From the NCBI RefSeq assembly GCF_014117325.1, contig NZ_CP059732.1, positions 1,302,001 through 1,366,000 on the forward strand: a stretch of 64,000 nucleotides of DNA, given 5' to 3'. Positions 36,182 to 44,249 of the stretch are shown here, one piece after another; positions within the stretch are counted from its first letter, which is position 1; every line of letters starts with the position of its first letter. The position numbers and the translations under genes are program-made. The notes under the pieces are model-generated. The model was not told the origin of the DNA, did not search any database, and saw only the letters and a program-made list of their open reading frames with translations. The DNA is from Spirosoma foliorum. Its GTDB lineage: Bacteria; Bacteroidota; Bacteroidia; Cytophagales; Spirosomataceae.

Positions 36182-36216
36182 AGAAATAGCCGGTCAGTCA
36201 TTGACCGGCTATTTCT
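36182..36216 (-). terminator. Hairpin AAATAGCCGGTCA…TGACCGGCTATTT, terminator
   Basis: A 15-base perfect stem with short loop and A/T-rich flanks lies 28 bases past the stop codon of the second susD gene (minus strand). It fits an intrinsic terminator of the susCD operon and is close to symmetrical. Confidence 0.8.
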
Positions 36217-36243
36217 ATTAAGCCTTAACGTTTTTGCGAACAA

Positions 36244-37929
36244 CTAATACCCATCGTTCTGCTTCAGATAACCGGGTAGGTTGGATGCGCCATCGATGGC
36301 TGTTTGCGGAATTGGGAAAATACGCTTCTTGGGGTCAGTGTTCGTTTTTTCTGTCCAAGTACCCTCGTACTTGCCAAACCGGATCATATCGGTACGGCGA
36401 AGGGATTCCCAGTATAGCTCGAATCCACGTTCCCGAAACAACAGGTCCAGGGTCATGCTGGTGAGGGCTGGGGCAGGAGCCGTAACTGTCCGGGCAGTTC
36501 TAACCGTATTCACGTCGGCTAAGGCAGAGGCCGCATCGCCACTCTTGCGGAGTTTAGCTTCGGCCCGCATCAGGTAAATATCGGCTAGTCGCAGAATCAC
36601 AATATCTGCATCGCCAAAATTCCGACCACTGGCTGATTTCTTGCTAAACTCATATTTCTCAACCCGATAGCCCGTATTATAATTGCTTCCGGCAACGGTG
36701 AAGTCAATTTGCTGGGTAAAATTAACGGGCAGCGTGGGCTTGTTCCGGGTGTCATAAAAGAGGGTCCCTACTTTATATTTACCGTCTGGACATTTTAAAA
36801 ACACACCGTTCCGCCGGATCAAGCCGTATTGCTGGCCACGTAAAATACCCCTGTTAATATTAAAATCGGCTTCTGCCACACAAGAGTCAGCCGGGTTGGA
36901 GTAGATCGTCAGATTCTGTTTGTAGAAACGAGGATCTACTGTAGGGTCTTTGGGCGCATAAGCCGTAGCCCAACTCTGATAATAATCAGGGGTAATACCT
37001 GGCCCATCGGTGCCGTTAGCGGCCGGGTAGGCGGGTATGGGGAACTGATCGCCCGAAATAGAGAAGTAAGCCATCCGGTTTGTACCATTCAGGTCGGCCC
37101 GTTGATCGACGGCAAAAATTAGCTCTTTATTGTCATGGTTGTCGGAGTTGAAAATCGAGAAGAAGTCTTTCGACAGTGCGTATTGCCCTGACGAAATGAT
37201 CTTGTCGCAGTACTCAACCGCCTTATCCATATCTTCTGGCTTGAACGTAAACTGGGTTGCATACCGATCCCGGTAAACGGCCGCGTTCATGTACAAACGA
37301 GCTAACAACCCCCAGACCGCACCTTTTGTCAGCCGACCAGGTCCTACAGTTGTTTCCAGATTGGGTTCTACGGCAAGAAATTCGGCTTTGATATACTCAA
37401 CGGCCTGATCGCCCCGAAGAATGGTTGATGTAGCGCCCAGATCGTCTTTCACAAATACCAGTCCGAACAGGTCTAACGTCATCATGGAATAGTAAGCACG
37501 CATCCCTCTGGCTTCAGCCAGGTAAGTTTTCGTCACCGGATCTTTCAGCGTAGGCAGTGTATTGATCGCCGTAATGGATCTTGATACACCCTGCAAAATC
37601 AGATTCCAGGTGCTGTTCAGGTTTGGATCGGTACTGATCGTCGTATGCTGGTGCATAGCCAGATAGATACCGTTGTCGCCCCAGTCGGTGCCTCCCCGAT
37701 ACGGGAGAATGGCTTCGTCGGTGGAGATTTCCTGAATATTGAAGTAGTTGGTATGCAGGAAGATATCCGGCAATCGGGCATAAACAGGGGCGATAATGCC
37801 ATCGGCTGCCTGCCGATCGGAAAGTCCCGAAACCGAGGCTTCGTCCAGCACGTTTTCGGCCAGATTGGTGCAACTATATATAAAGAGCGTGCCAACCAGA
37901 GCCAGCGCGGAAATGAGTTTCTTTTTCAT
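36244..37929 (-). CDS. SusD/RagB family lipoprotein, second pair
   Basis: The 561-residue protein has a lipoprotein signal (LALVGTLFIYSC) with the Cys near residue 20, the N-terminal SusD helices, the segment ADIVILRLADIYLMRAEAKL and a C-terminus of the family type (IPQTAIDGASNLPGYLKQN). It is the surface lid for the SusC encoded just upstream on the same strand, 10 bases away. It shares little with the first SusD (21041) beyond family motifs, so a different substrate is likely. No degradative enzyme gene accompanies the pair. Confidence 0.94.
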   Translation of the reverse strand: MKKKLISALALVGTLFIYSCTNLAENVLDEASVSGLSDRQAADGIIAPVYARLPDIFLHTNYFNIQEISTDEAILPYRGGTDWGDNGIYLAMHQHTTISTDPNLNSTWNLILQGVSRSITAINTLPTLKDPVTKTYLAEARGMRAYYSMMTLDLFGLVFVKDDLGATSTILRGDQAVEYIKAEFLAVEPNLETTVGPGRLTKGAVWGLLARLYMNAAVYRDRYATQFTFKPEDMDKAVEYCDKIISSGQYALSKDFFSIFNSDNHDNKELIFAVDQRADLNGTNRMAYFSISGDQFPIPAYPAANGTDGPGITPDYYQSWATAYAPKDPTVDPRFYKQNLTIYSNPADSCVAEADFNINRGILRGQQYGLIRRNGVFLKCPDGKYKVGTLFYDTRNKPTLPVNFTQQIDFTVAGSNYNTGYRVEKYEFSKKSASGRNFGDADIVILRLADIYLMRAEAKLRKSGDAASALADVNTVRTARTVTAPAPALTSMTLDLLFRERGFELYWESLRRTDMIRFGKYEGTWTEKTNTDPKKRIFPIPQTAIDGASNLPGYLKQNDGY

Positions 37930-37939
37930 GACTTCAGAA

Positions 37940-40900
37940 TTAAAAAGTAAGGTTCAGGCCAAAAACAAACGTTTTCGCTTTCGGATAGCTGAGGTAGTCG
38001 ATACCGTACGACGAAATCCCGTTGATGTTACGGTCAGTTACGTTTACCTCTGGGTCATAGCCATCATATTTGGTGATCACGAACAGATTCTGACCCGTAG
38101 CCGATAAGCGAATCCCCTGAATCCACTTGCCCATACCAATGAGTTTTGGGCTAAGGTTATAGCCTAACGACAGGTTATTCAACCGAAGGAAAGCCCCATT
38201 TTTCAGGTATCGGCTCGAAACGGGCGCCGAGTTGTTGATCGACTCGTTTGGCATAGCAATTGCCTCTGGCGTAACGTTCAGCCCTTTCGACAACCGCAAC
38301 TTGTAAAAGTTGGCATTGGCGGTATTGTCGTAGATTTTGTTGCCAGATACGCCATTGAAATTGACCGATAAATCGAATCCTTTATAGGCAAAATTCGTGT
38401 GGAAGTTGAACTGCTTAGTTGGCAGAGCACTTCCAACGGCCAGACGGTCTTTATCCGTGATGATGCCGTCGCCATCCACATCCTGAAACTTACTGATTCC
38501 CTTATCATCAAGGCCAATGAAGTTTTTTAGGAAGAACGTACCGATGGGTTGACCGTTGATATAGCCGTTGATCGTAGCCGATGTCAGGCCAGAACCCGAC
38601 GCGTTCCCGGAAGGAATAACGGTATAGGGCGAGTTATTAACCACATTGTCGATGAACGTAATATTGCCGCCAACATCGAATCGGAAGCCACTCAGACTCG
38701 CATATCGGTAATTCAAATCCACTTCAACACCCTGGTTGGTGATGGTCATATTCGGAACGTTGGTCCAGAAAGTACCCGCTGGCTGAACAGGATCGGATGG
38801 AATAACTTCGAGCAGAATGTTGTTCGATACTTTCCGGAAGTAATCCACCGAGCCAGACAAACCACCTTTAAACAGGGCAAAATCTACCCCTAAGTCGGTT
38901 TGTGTCGATACTTCCCATTGGATGTCGGGGTTGGCAAGGCGTGTATAAGACGTTCCGGCTGGATAGGCACCCGTTGGCGATAAGGGATAACTTGCTGATG
39001 CCGATACCTGGGAGGTAAACAGGGCCTGGGTAATTTTGGACGGAATTTCCTGATTACCGGTTTGGCCCCAACCCGCCCGAAGTTTCAGGTCGGTGAATGG
39101 ACCGGATTTCATAAAGGCTTCTTCCGAAATCCGCCAGCCAGCCGAGAGCGATGGGAAAACCCCGTATTTGTTATTCGCCCCAAACTTGGATGATCCATCG
39201 GCCCGTACGGTGGCCGTCATCAGGTATTTGTCTTTGTAGTGATAGCTAACCCGCGAGAAAAACGACTGTAATTCATTCTCCGTTGCAAAGCCAGTGGGCC
39301 TATTGTTCGCTAACGTAAGTTCCTGACCTAGACCGGGATTATAAATTGGGTCGATTGGAGAGATCGGGAATTTGTTGATGCTGGAACGGCGTTCCTGCAC
39401 AAAAATTTTCTGATACGAATGGCCTAGCAACGCGGTTAAGTTATGATCCTGCTTCGCCAACGTGTAGGTGAAATAGTTCTCAACCAGAATGTTCCGATTG
39501 GTCGTGTAAATCGACTCCAGTCGCCCGTCTATTAGCGGTACCGCACTGGGCAACTGTTCGATATCCCGCGCTCCAGTAGAGTTATCAATGCCCAGATTCA
39601 GTTTATACACCAGGTCTTTCGTGAGCTTAAACGAGGGAGATAAATTGGCAATTGTCCGGTTGATGGTTGCAATATCCTTCTTCAGTGCCAGCGTGATGAG
39701 CGGATTGGTGCCCGCCTGGTATTTGAAGGGCGTTCCATCGGTATCGTAGGCGGGTATCGTTGGGTTTGTCGAGATCGCTCCACCAACCAGGTCCTCGGTT
39801 GGAGGCCGTTTGTTTAAGGTGTAGGTCGTATTGAGGTTGAAATCAACCGTCAGCCGATCATCCAGAAATTTCTGTGACACATTCAAACGACCTGTATACC
39901 GATCCAGCTTACTACCTTTCAGGATACCTTCCTGACTCTGAACGCCTACCGAGCCATAATAGGTGAGCTTATTAGCCCCGCCACTGAATGATACATTGTG
40001 GTTTTGGGTTTTGGCTGTTTGGGTGATTTCTTTTTGCCAATCGGTCGATCCTTTGAAATCTTCCAGAACACCACCGACTGCCGGAACCTGCTGGCGATAT
40101 TCATCGGCCGAGAACACAGGCAAAGCGCGAGTCAGATTCGATATGCCATAGCTAGACGAAAGCGTAAAGTTAGACGAACCTGCTTTCCCCTTTTTGGTCG
40201 TAATTAAGATAACGCCGTTCGCTCCACGTGATCCGTAAATAGCGGTGGCCGATGCGTCTTTCAAGACATCGATCGACTCAATATCCTGTGGGTTCAGGAA
40301 GTTCAGCGGATTAGTGGCTCCACCCGTACTAGAGTTATCCAAAGCAATACCATCCAGCACGAAAAGAGGAGTACTTCCTGTACGAACGCCACCCGGACCA
40401 CGAATGGTAATATTCTGGTTACCACCCGGTTCGCCACTGGTAGAAGTTACGTTTACGCCAGCTACCTTACCCTGTAAAAGCTGCTCGGGCGAGTTGATGA
40501 TACCTCGGTTGAAATCGGCGCTTTTAATCGACTTTACCGAACCCGTCATGTCTTTCTGGGATGCGCTACCGTAACCAATGACCACAACCTGAGCCAGTTC
40601 TGATGCCGATGCTTTTAGGGAAACATTGATGATCGTCTGGTTTCCCACGGGAACGTCCTGAGAGATAAAGCCAATGAAACCAAAGACCAGAACGGCATTA
40701 CCATCGGGTACAGCAATCTTGTAATCGCCATTAGCATCGGTAGTCGTTCCTTTTTGTGATCCTTTCAACACGACGGTACATCCAGCCAGTGCTTCATTCG
40801 TCGTTGCGTCGGTAACGCGCCCGCTAATGGTTATCTCTGCCTTTGACTTGTCATCCTTGAAAACAGACGTTTTTGGGCTAGCTAATAAGGGATTGTTTGC

Positions 40901-40993
40901 CGAAACTGCCAGGGAATGGAAAGCCAGTAAAAGGCAAAATAATACACTCCAGTTGCGTCTCAACGGAGGAGGAGAGGGGTAAAAAGTCTTCAT
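37940..40993 (-). CDS. SusC/RagA TonB-dependent receptor, second pair
   Basis: The 1017-residue protein has a signal peptide (SVLFCLLLAFHSLAVSA), a carboxypeptidase-like D2 domain (ISGRVTDATTNEALAGCTVV), a TonB box-like segment, a plug (GKVAGVNVTSTSGEPGGNQN) and a barrel ending TFVFGLNLTF. Unlike the SusC at 17371 it has no STN domain, and no sigma/FecR pair is near, so it is controlled otherwise. It imports an unknown substrate with its SusD partner. A 450-base AT-rich region upstream holds its promoter. Confidence 0.95.
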   Translation of the reverse strand: MKTFYPSPPPLRRNWSVLFCLLLAFHSLAVSANNPLLASPKTSVFKDDKSKAEITISGRVTDATTNEALAGCTVVLKGSQKGTTTDANGDYKIAVPDGNAVLVFGFIGFISQDVPVGNQTIINVSLKASASELAQVVVIGYGSASQKDMTGSVKSIKSADFNRGIINSPEQLLQGKVAGVNVTSTSGEPGGNQNITIRGPGGVRTGSTPLFVLDGIALDNSSTGGATNPLNFLNPQDIESIDVLKDASATAIYGSRGANGVILITTKKGKAGSSNFTLSSSYGISNLTRALPVFSADEYRQQVPAVGGVLEDFKGSTDWQKEITQTAKTQNHNVSFSGGANKLTYYGSVGVQSQEGILKGSKLDRYTGRLNVSQKFLDDRLTVDFNLNTTYTLNKRPPTEDLVGGAISTNPTIPAYDTDGTPFKYQAGTNPLITLALKKDIATINRTIANLSPSFKLTKDLVYKLNLGIDNSTGARDIEQLPSAVPLIDGRLESIYTTNRNILVENYFTYTLAKQDHNLTALLGHSYQKIFVQERRSSINKFPISPIDPIYNPGLGQELTLANNRPTGFATENELQSFFSRVSYHYKDKYLMTATVRADGSSKFGANNKYGVFPSLSAGWRISEEAFMKSGPFTDLKLRAGWGQTGNQEIPSKITQALFTSQVSASASYPLSPTGAYPAGTSYTRLANPDIQWEVSTQTDLGVDFALFKGGLSGSVDYFRKVSNNILLEVIPSDPVQPAGTFWTNVPNMTITNQGVEVDLNYRYASLSGFRFDVGGNITFIDNVVNNSPYTVIPSGNASGSGLTSATINGYINGQPIGTFFLKNFIGLDDKGISKFQDVDGDGIITDKDRLAVGSALPTKQFNFHTNFAYKGFDLSVNFNGVSGNKIYDNTANANFYKLRLSKGLNVTPEAIAMPNESINNSAPVSSRYLKNGAFLRLNNLSLGYNLSPKLIGMGKWIQGIRLSATGQNLFVITKYDGYDPEVNVTDRNINGISSYGIDYLSYPKAKTFVFGLNLTF

Positions 40994-41448
40994 AGTGATG
41001 GTAATTGATTAAGGGTGCAAATCTCCAACCTTCTGATTGGATCTCTTTTGAGCTAGCAAAGTATTAAAAATAAATTAATGTATGTATGTCGGATTTCTAA
41101 AATGATTTGTCCCCTTCTCCTGTCGAGTATATGTTTGTAATTGTCTGTAATTTAATTGGTTGTCTTGCTTATTTTTTGCTAGTTATCTACTGATGATTTT
41201 TTTAGTTATCAATAATTGGTTTTTCGGTAAGCGGCTATATTAAAATTATATTAAGTGAAGCCGTATGGTTAATTAATCGGTGAATTGGATAAATTCAACA
41301 TAAGATGTGTTGGGGGACGTAATGGCTACCCAGGCATTCTTTATGCTTCTGTTGAGGATATGCGCCGTCGATGTGATATTTGGGTTATCCGTGGTCTTAG
41401 CTTTCGGCAAAATTTATATCAGAGTTGCGGTAAAAGAGACATTTTTCA
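40994..41448. other. AT-rich gap upstream of the second susCD operon and the shortened DJ-1 gene
   Basis: This stretch separates two divergent genes. It is AT-rich between 41040 and 41280 and must carry the susC promoter. I found no clear palindrome. A 73-codon frame at 41285-41506 has no recognisable family and overlaps the next gene out of frame. No N-terminal DJ-1 sequence is visible in any frame here. Confidence 0.5.
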
Positions 41449-41973
41449 ATGGAAAAGCTTAGAGAGCATATTGAGCAGGTTGCCCCGCTTACCGATGAAG
41501 AGCTGACGGGCAACGGATGGGTGGCTATGCAAAAGGCCAAAAAACTTTCCGACGTTGACGTTAGTGGCTATGATGCGGTGTTTGTGCCTGGCGGTCTCGC
41601 GCCTATGGTCGACATGCCGGAAAATCCATTACTGAAACAAGTGCTTGCCGATACCTATGAACGTGGGGCTGTGGTTGGAGCCGTGTGTCATGGACCGGTA
41701 TCTCTGCTGAATGTGAAATTGAGCGATGGCTCGTATGTGGTCAATGGGAAAAATATCGCTTCGTTTACTACGGACGAAGAGGATAATTATGCCAGAGCCG
41801 ATGTGCCCTTCGATCTGCAAACGGCCCTGACCGATCAGGGGGCTATTTTTCATGCCGCATCGCCCTGGTCTGCCAACAGTATTGCTGATGGCCGTGTGGT
41901 TACGGGTCAAAATCCCGCTTCGGCCAAAGGTGTTGGCGAAAAAATTGTCAACATTCTTGAAGCTCAGGCTTAA
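41449..41973 (+). CDS. DJ-1/PfpI family protein, shortened at the N-terminus
   Basis: The 174-residue frame matches the C-terminal three quarters of class I glutamine amidotransferase-like DJ-1/PfpI proteins (Hsp31-like, usually about 225 residues). VPGGLAPMVDMPENP and the nucleophile elbow AVCHGPVSLLNVKLSDG are present, with Cys in AVCHGP. The end VTGQNPASAKGVGEKI is normal. The first 55-60 residues of the fold, including the usual N-terminal strand and acidic residue that pairs with the Cys, are missing, and an in-frame TAA lies 18 bases before the ATG. It is either a truncated remnant or a reduced variant. Confidence 0.75.
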   Translation: MEKLREHIEQVAPLTDEELTGNGWVAMQKAKKLSDVDVSGYDAVFVPGGLAPMVDMPENPLLKQVLADTYERGAVVGAVCHGPVSLLNVKLSDGSYVVNGKNIASFTTDEEDNYARADVPFDLQTALTDQGAIFHAASPWSANSIADGRVVTGQNPASAKGVGEKIVNILEAQA

Positions 41974-42047
41974 CTCTTTCTTTGCCTTTTCATAAGAGAG
42001 GCTCCTTGTGAAAAGGCAATCATTACTTAGTCGAAAAACTAGTTATC

Positions 42048-42353
42048 ATGGACAATAAAGCCGTTTATATCGTTGCCAAATGGCAAGTGAAAGAAGGTCA
42101 ACTAGAAGCCGTAAAGGCACTTCTACCTGAATTGGTGAAACAGACAACTACCGAGAAAGGGAACCTGTTCTATAAGATTCATCAACGTGTGGCAGATCAG
42201 CATACACTTATTTTATTCGAAGGATATGCCGACGAAGCGGCCATGAACGAACACCGCAACTCCGCTCATTTCCAGGAGCTGGTCGTTCAACAAATTGTGC
42301 CACTACTTGAAAAGAGAGAAGTTGATATAGCCAGCGAGCTGGTGTTTGACTAA
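42048..42353 (+). CDS. Antibiotic biosynthesis monooxygenase (ABM) domain protein, YgiN-like
   Basis: The 101-residue protein is a single ABM-type ferredoxin-like domain: VYIVAKWQVKEGQLEAVKAL at the start, then NLFYKIHQRVADQHTLILFE, and HRNSAHFQELV with the conserved His residues. Such small dimeric proteins include quinol monooxygenases and heme-degrading enzymes. It follows the shortened DJ-1 gene by 74 bases on the same strand, and both families are often redox-stress related. Convergent with the FrnE-type gene across a 36-base palindrome. Confidence 0.85.
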   Translation: MDNKAVYIVAKWQVKEGQLEAVKALLPELVKQTTTEKGNLFYKIHQRVADQHTLILFEGYADEAAMNEHRNSAHFQELVVQQIVPLLEKREVDIASELVFD

Positions 42354-42384
42354 TTCCCCTCTGAGATTGCAATCGGTATACGTT

Positions 42385-42420
42385 GCCGTGGTGTCGGTTA
42401 CTGATAACCGACACCACGGC
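42385..42420. terminator. Palindrome GCCGTGGTGTCGGTTA, bidirectional terminator
   Basis: A 16-base arm and its exact complement are separated by four bases. It lies between convergent stop codons. The words ggtgtcgg and ccgacacc are those of the GTGGTGTC-ended composite palindromes, so this is a minimal relative. Confidence 0.82.
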
Positions 42421-42439
42421 ATTGATTATTGGCTAACGA

Positions 42440-43141
42440 TCAGCAGATTTCGCCGGGTGTACAGGTTGGTCCGTCAGTGGCTTCAACCGCCACAGGGTTT
42501 GCTTTTTCCCAATCCGTCCAGGCGGTGTTGAGGGCACCTAAGAAGGTTTCGGGCTGTTGAGCGCCCGAAACAGCGTACCGACGATCCAGCACAAAGAACG
42601 GAACACCGCGTGCCCCTACCTGTTGAGCTTCGTAAATATCCCGGCTAACGGCTTCGGCAAACTGATTGCTTTGGAGCAGTTGCTCAACGTCGGCAGCAGC
42701 AAGCCCGATTTCTGTACCTAGTTCGAGGAGTGTGGCATGATCGGAGGTATCGCGACCTTCGGTGAAGTAAGCCCGGAACAGCCGTTCTTCGGCGGCATCA
42801 CCTAGCCCATGTTGTTTCGCGAGTTGGATAAGCCGATGCGCATCCCAGGAGTTGGCCACCACCGCTTTATCGAAGTCGTACGTTAGGCCAACCTCACTAG
42901 CCATTGCCGTAACCCGATCGTTCATGCGCTTGGCTTCGTCCAGGCTCCAGCCTTTGATCTCGGCCAGATACTGATTAATATTTTTGCCTGGTTCTGTTTT
43001 CATATCTGGGTTCAGCTGAAAGCTTTTCCAGACAACGTTTACCTGGTCTTTGTGCGAAAATTGACTTAGTGCGTGCTCAAATTTCCGTTTGCCGATATAG
43101 CAAAAGGGGCACATGACATCACTCCATATTTCTACGTCCAT
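42440..43141 (-). CDS. DsbA family oxidoreductase, FrnE-like
   Basis: From the ATG at 43141 the protein has 233 residues and starts MDVEIWSDVMCPFCYIGKRK, as in FrnE-type proteins. The thioredoxin-fold active site is CPFC. A helical insertion follows, and the cis-Pro region GARGVPFFVLDRRYAVSGAQ is intact. It has no signal peptide, so it acts in the cytoplasm as a thiol-disulfide enzyme, as known for FrnE under oxidative stress. A longer in-frame start at 43231 adds 30 residues that do not look conserved. Confidence 0.9.
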   Translation of the reverse strand: MDVEIWSDVMCPFCYIGKRKFEHALSQFSHKDQVNVVWKSFQLNPDMKTEPGKNINQYLAEIKGWSLDEAKRMNDRVTAMASEVGLTYDFDKAVVANSWDAHRLIQLAKQHGLGDAAEERLFRAYFTEGRDTSDHATLLELGTEIGLAAADVEQLLQSNQFAEAVSRDIYEAQQVGARGVPFFVLDRRYAVSGAQQPETFLGALNTAWTDWEKANPVAVEATDGPTCTPGEIC

Positions 43142-43418
43142 CTTGATAAGCATTAGGCGGCCTGCGCTCGCTAACTGCGGGCCCAGTTCGTTCAATAGTT
43201 TCGCTGAGAGCAAGTAAAACGGCTTCAGCAAGACCAGTGTAAGGCAGACCGAATTCTTTATGTTAATTTTAGGGATAACCTCAAATCCGATTTTTTGGTT
43301 GCCCTAACGAGCCAGACAACTCAGCCACACTACGCAAGAAAGAACGGGCTAAAACTCCCGAACGCCGTTTGACGTTAACCTGATTGAAAGACGAACAAAT
43401 CGCTTACAAATAGAATCT

Positions 43419-43628
43419 ATGAATCCGGAAATGAAACCTCTACTTAGTGAGCTAATTGCTCAACTGGAAGCGCTTCGCCAGAAAGGGACCAGTTTATTAG
43501 GGCAAGTTGATGCCAATCACCCCGATGCACATCAGATTGCTGACGCAACAGAATCGATGACAAACGCGATCGACAGCCTGAAAAAAATTGGTTTTGGTCT
43601 GGAGTCTGAAATTAGCTATGACGATTAG
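43419..43628 (+). CDS. Small hypothetical helical protein, 69 residues
   Basis: The frame MNPEMKPLLSELIAQLEALR… is acidic and predicted helical throughout, with a Leu-rich first half and a second helix (ATESMTNAIDSLKKI) joined by a His/Asp-containing turn. It has no signal peptide or recognised domain. The start follows a gap shared with the divergent FrnE-type gene. It could be a small helical-hairpin protein; function is unknown. Confidence 0.55.
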   Translation: MNPEMKPLLSELIAQLEALRQKGTSLLGQVDANHPDAHQIADATESMTNAIDSLKKIGFGLESEISYDD

Positions 43629-43676
43629 TGCATAGGGTATAATCGGGCGTTCTAATGACGGTTAAGTGAACATGAG

Positions 43677-44120
43677 TCAGTGCTCGTCATTAGAATGCCT
43701 GATATCCAGAAGGGTAACGGTATCTGCCCAGTAGATTTTTAAGTTGTTCAGATACGTCTTCCAGTCCGAGAAGCTAAACGGCTTAACCGTAAATGAAGAA
43801 GCCCCAAATGTATAAGCCCGCTCCACCAGTTGAGCCGTTTTACTCGCCGACAGAACAATAACGGGCAGGACACGACCTTTGGGATGGGCCCGTAACAAGG
43901 CTAAAAAATCCAGGCCATCTACCTTATCCTGTAGGTCGATATCGAGTAAAACAATTTTTGGTCCTCTCCCTTCCAGTACCTCTATGTACCGTTTCGCATC
44001 TTCGAAAGTGCTTACATGAATAAACGAGGCCTCTGCGAAGCTTGTTTTAGCGGCTTTACTCAGAATATCGGCAACATTAGGGTCATCATCGACCAATAAA
44101 ATAGGGAACTGGCTGGACAT
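43677..44120 (-). CDS. Single-domain response regulator
   Basis: The 147-residue protein is one receiver domain with no output domain. The acidic pocket is LLVDDDPNVA, the phospho-acceptor Asp lies in VLLDIDLQDKVDG, the Ser/Thr switch is VLSAS, and the Lys is in FTVKPFSF. It lies downstream of the multi-PAS kinase gene on the same strand, 129 bases apart, so the kinase probably phosphorylates it. A stand-alone receiver implies control by protein contact or onward phosphotransfer. Confidence 0.9.
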   Translation of the reverse strand: MSSQFPILLVDDDPNVADILSKAAKTSFAEASFIHVSTFEDAKRYIEVLEGRGPKIVLLDIDLQDKVDGLDFLALLRAHPKGRVLPVIVLSASKTAQLVERAYTFGASSFTVKPFSFSDWKTYLNNLKIYWADTVTLLDIRHSNDEH

Positions 44121-44249
44121 ATTAGCTATTGATACAGATGTGATGGCTACCGATGCGTGTCGATTAACTATTCTTGGTTTTAGTGATTTATAACCTAGCG
44201 TATTTGTAGTATCAAACTAATTCTGGTCTGTGTATCGTTAAACGTGTTT

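Noticed and set aside
41285..41506. 73-codon frame upstream of the DJ-1 gene
   Set aside because: No resemblance to the missing DJ-1 N-terminus or to any family, and it overlaps the real gene out of frame.
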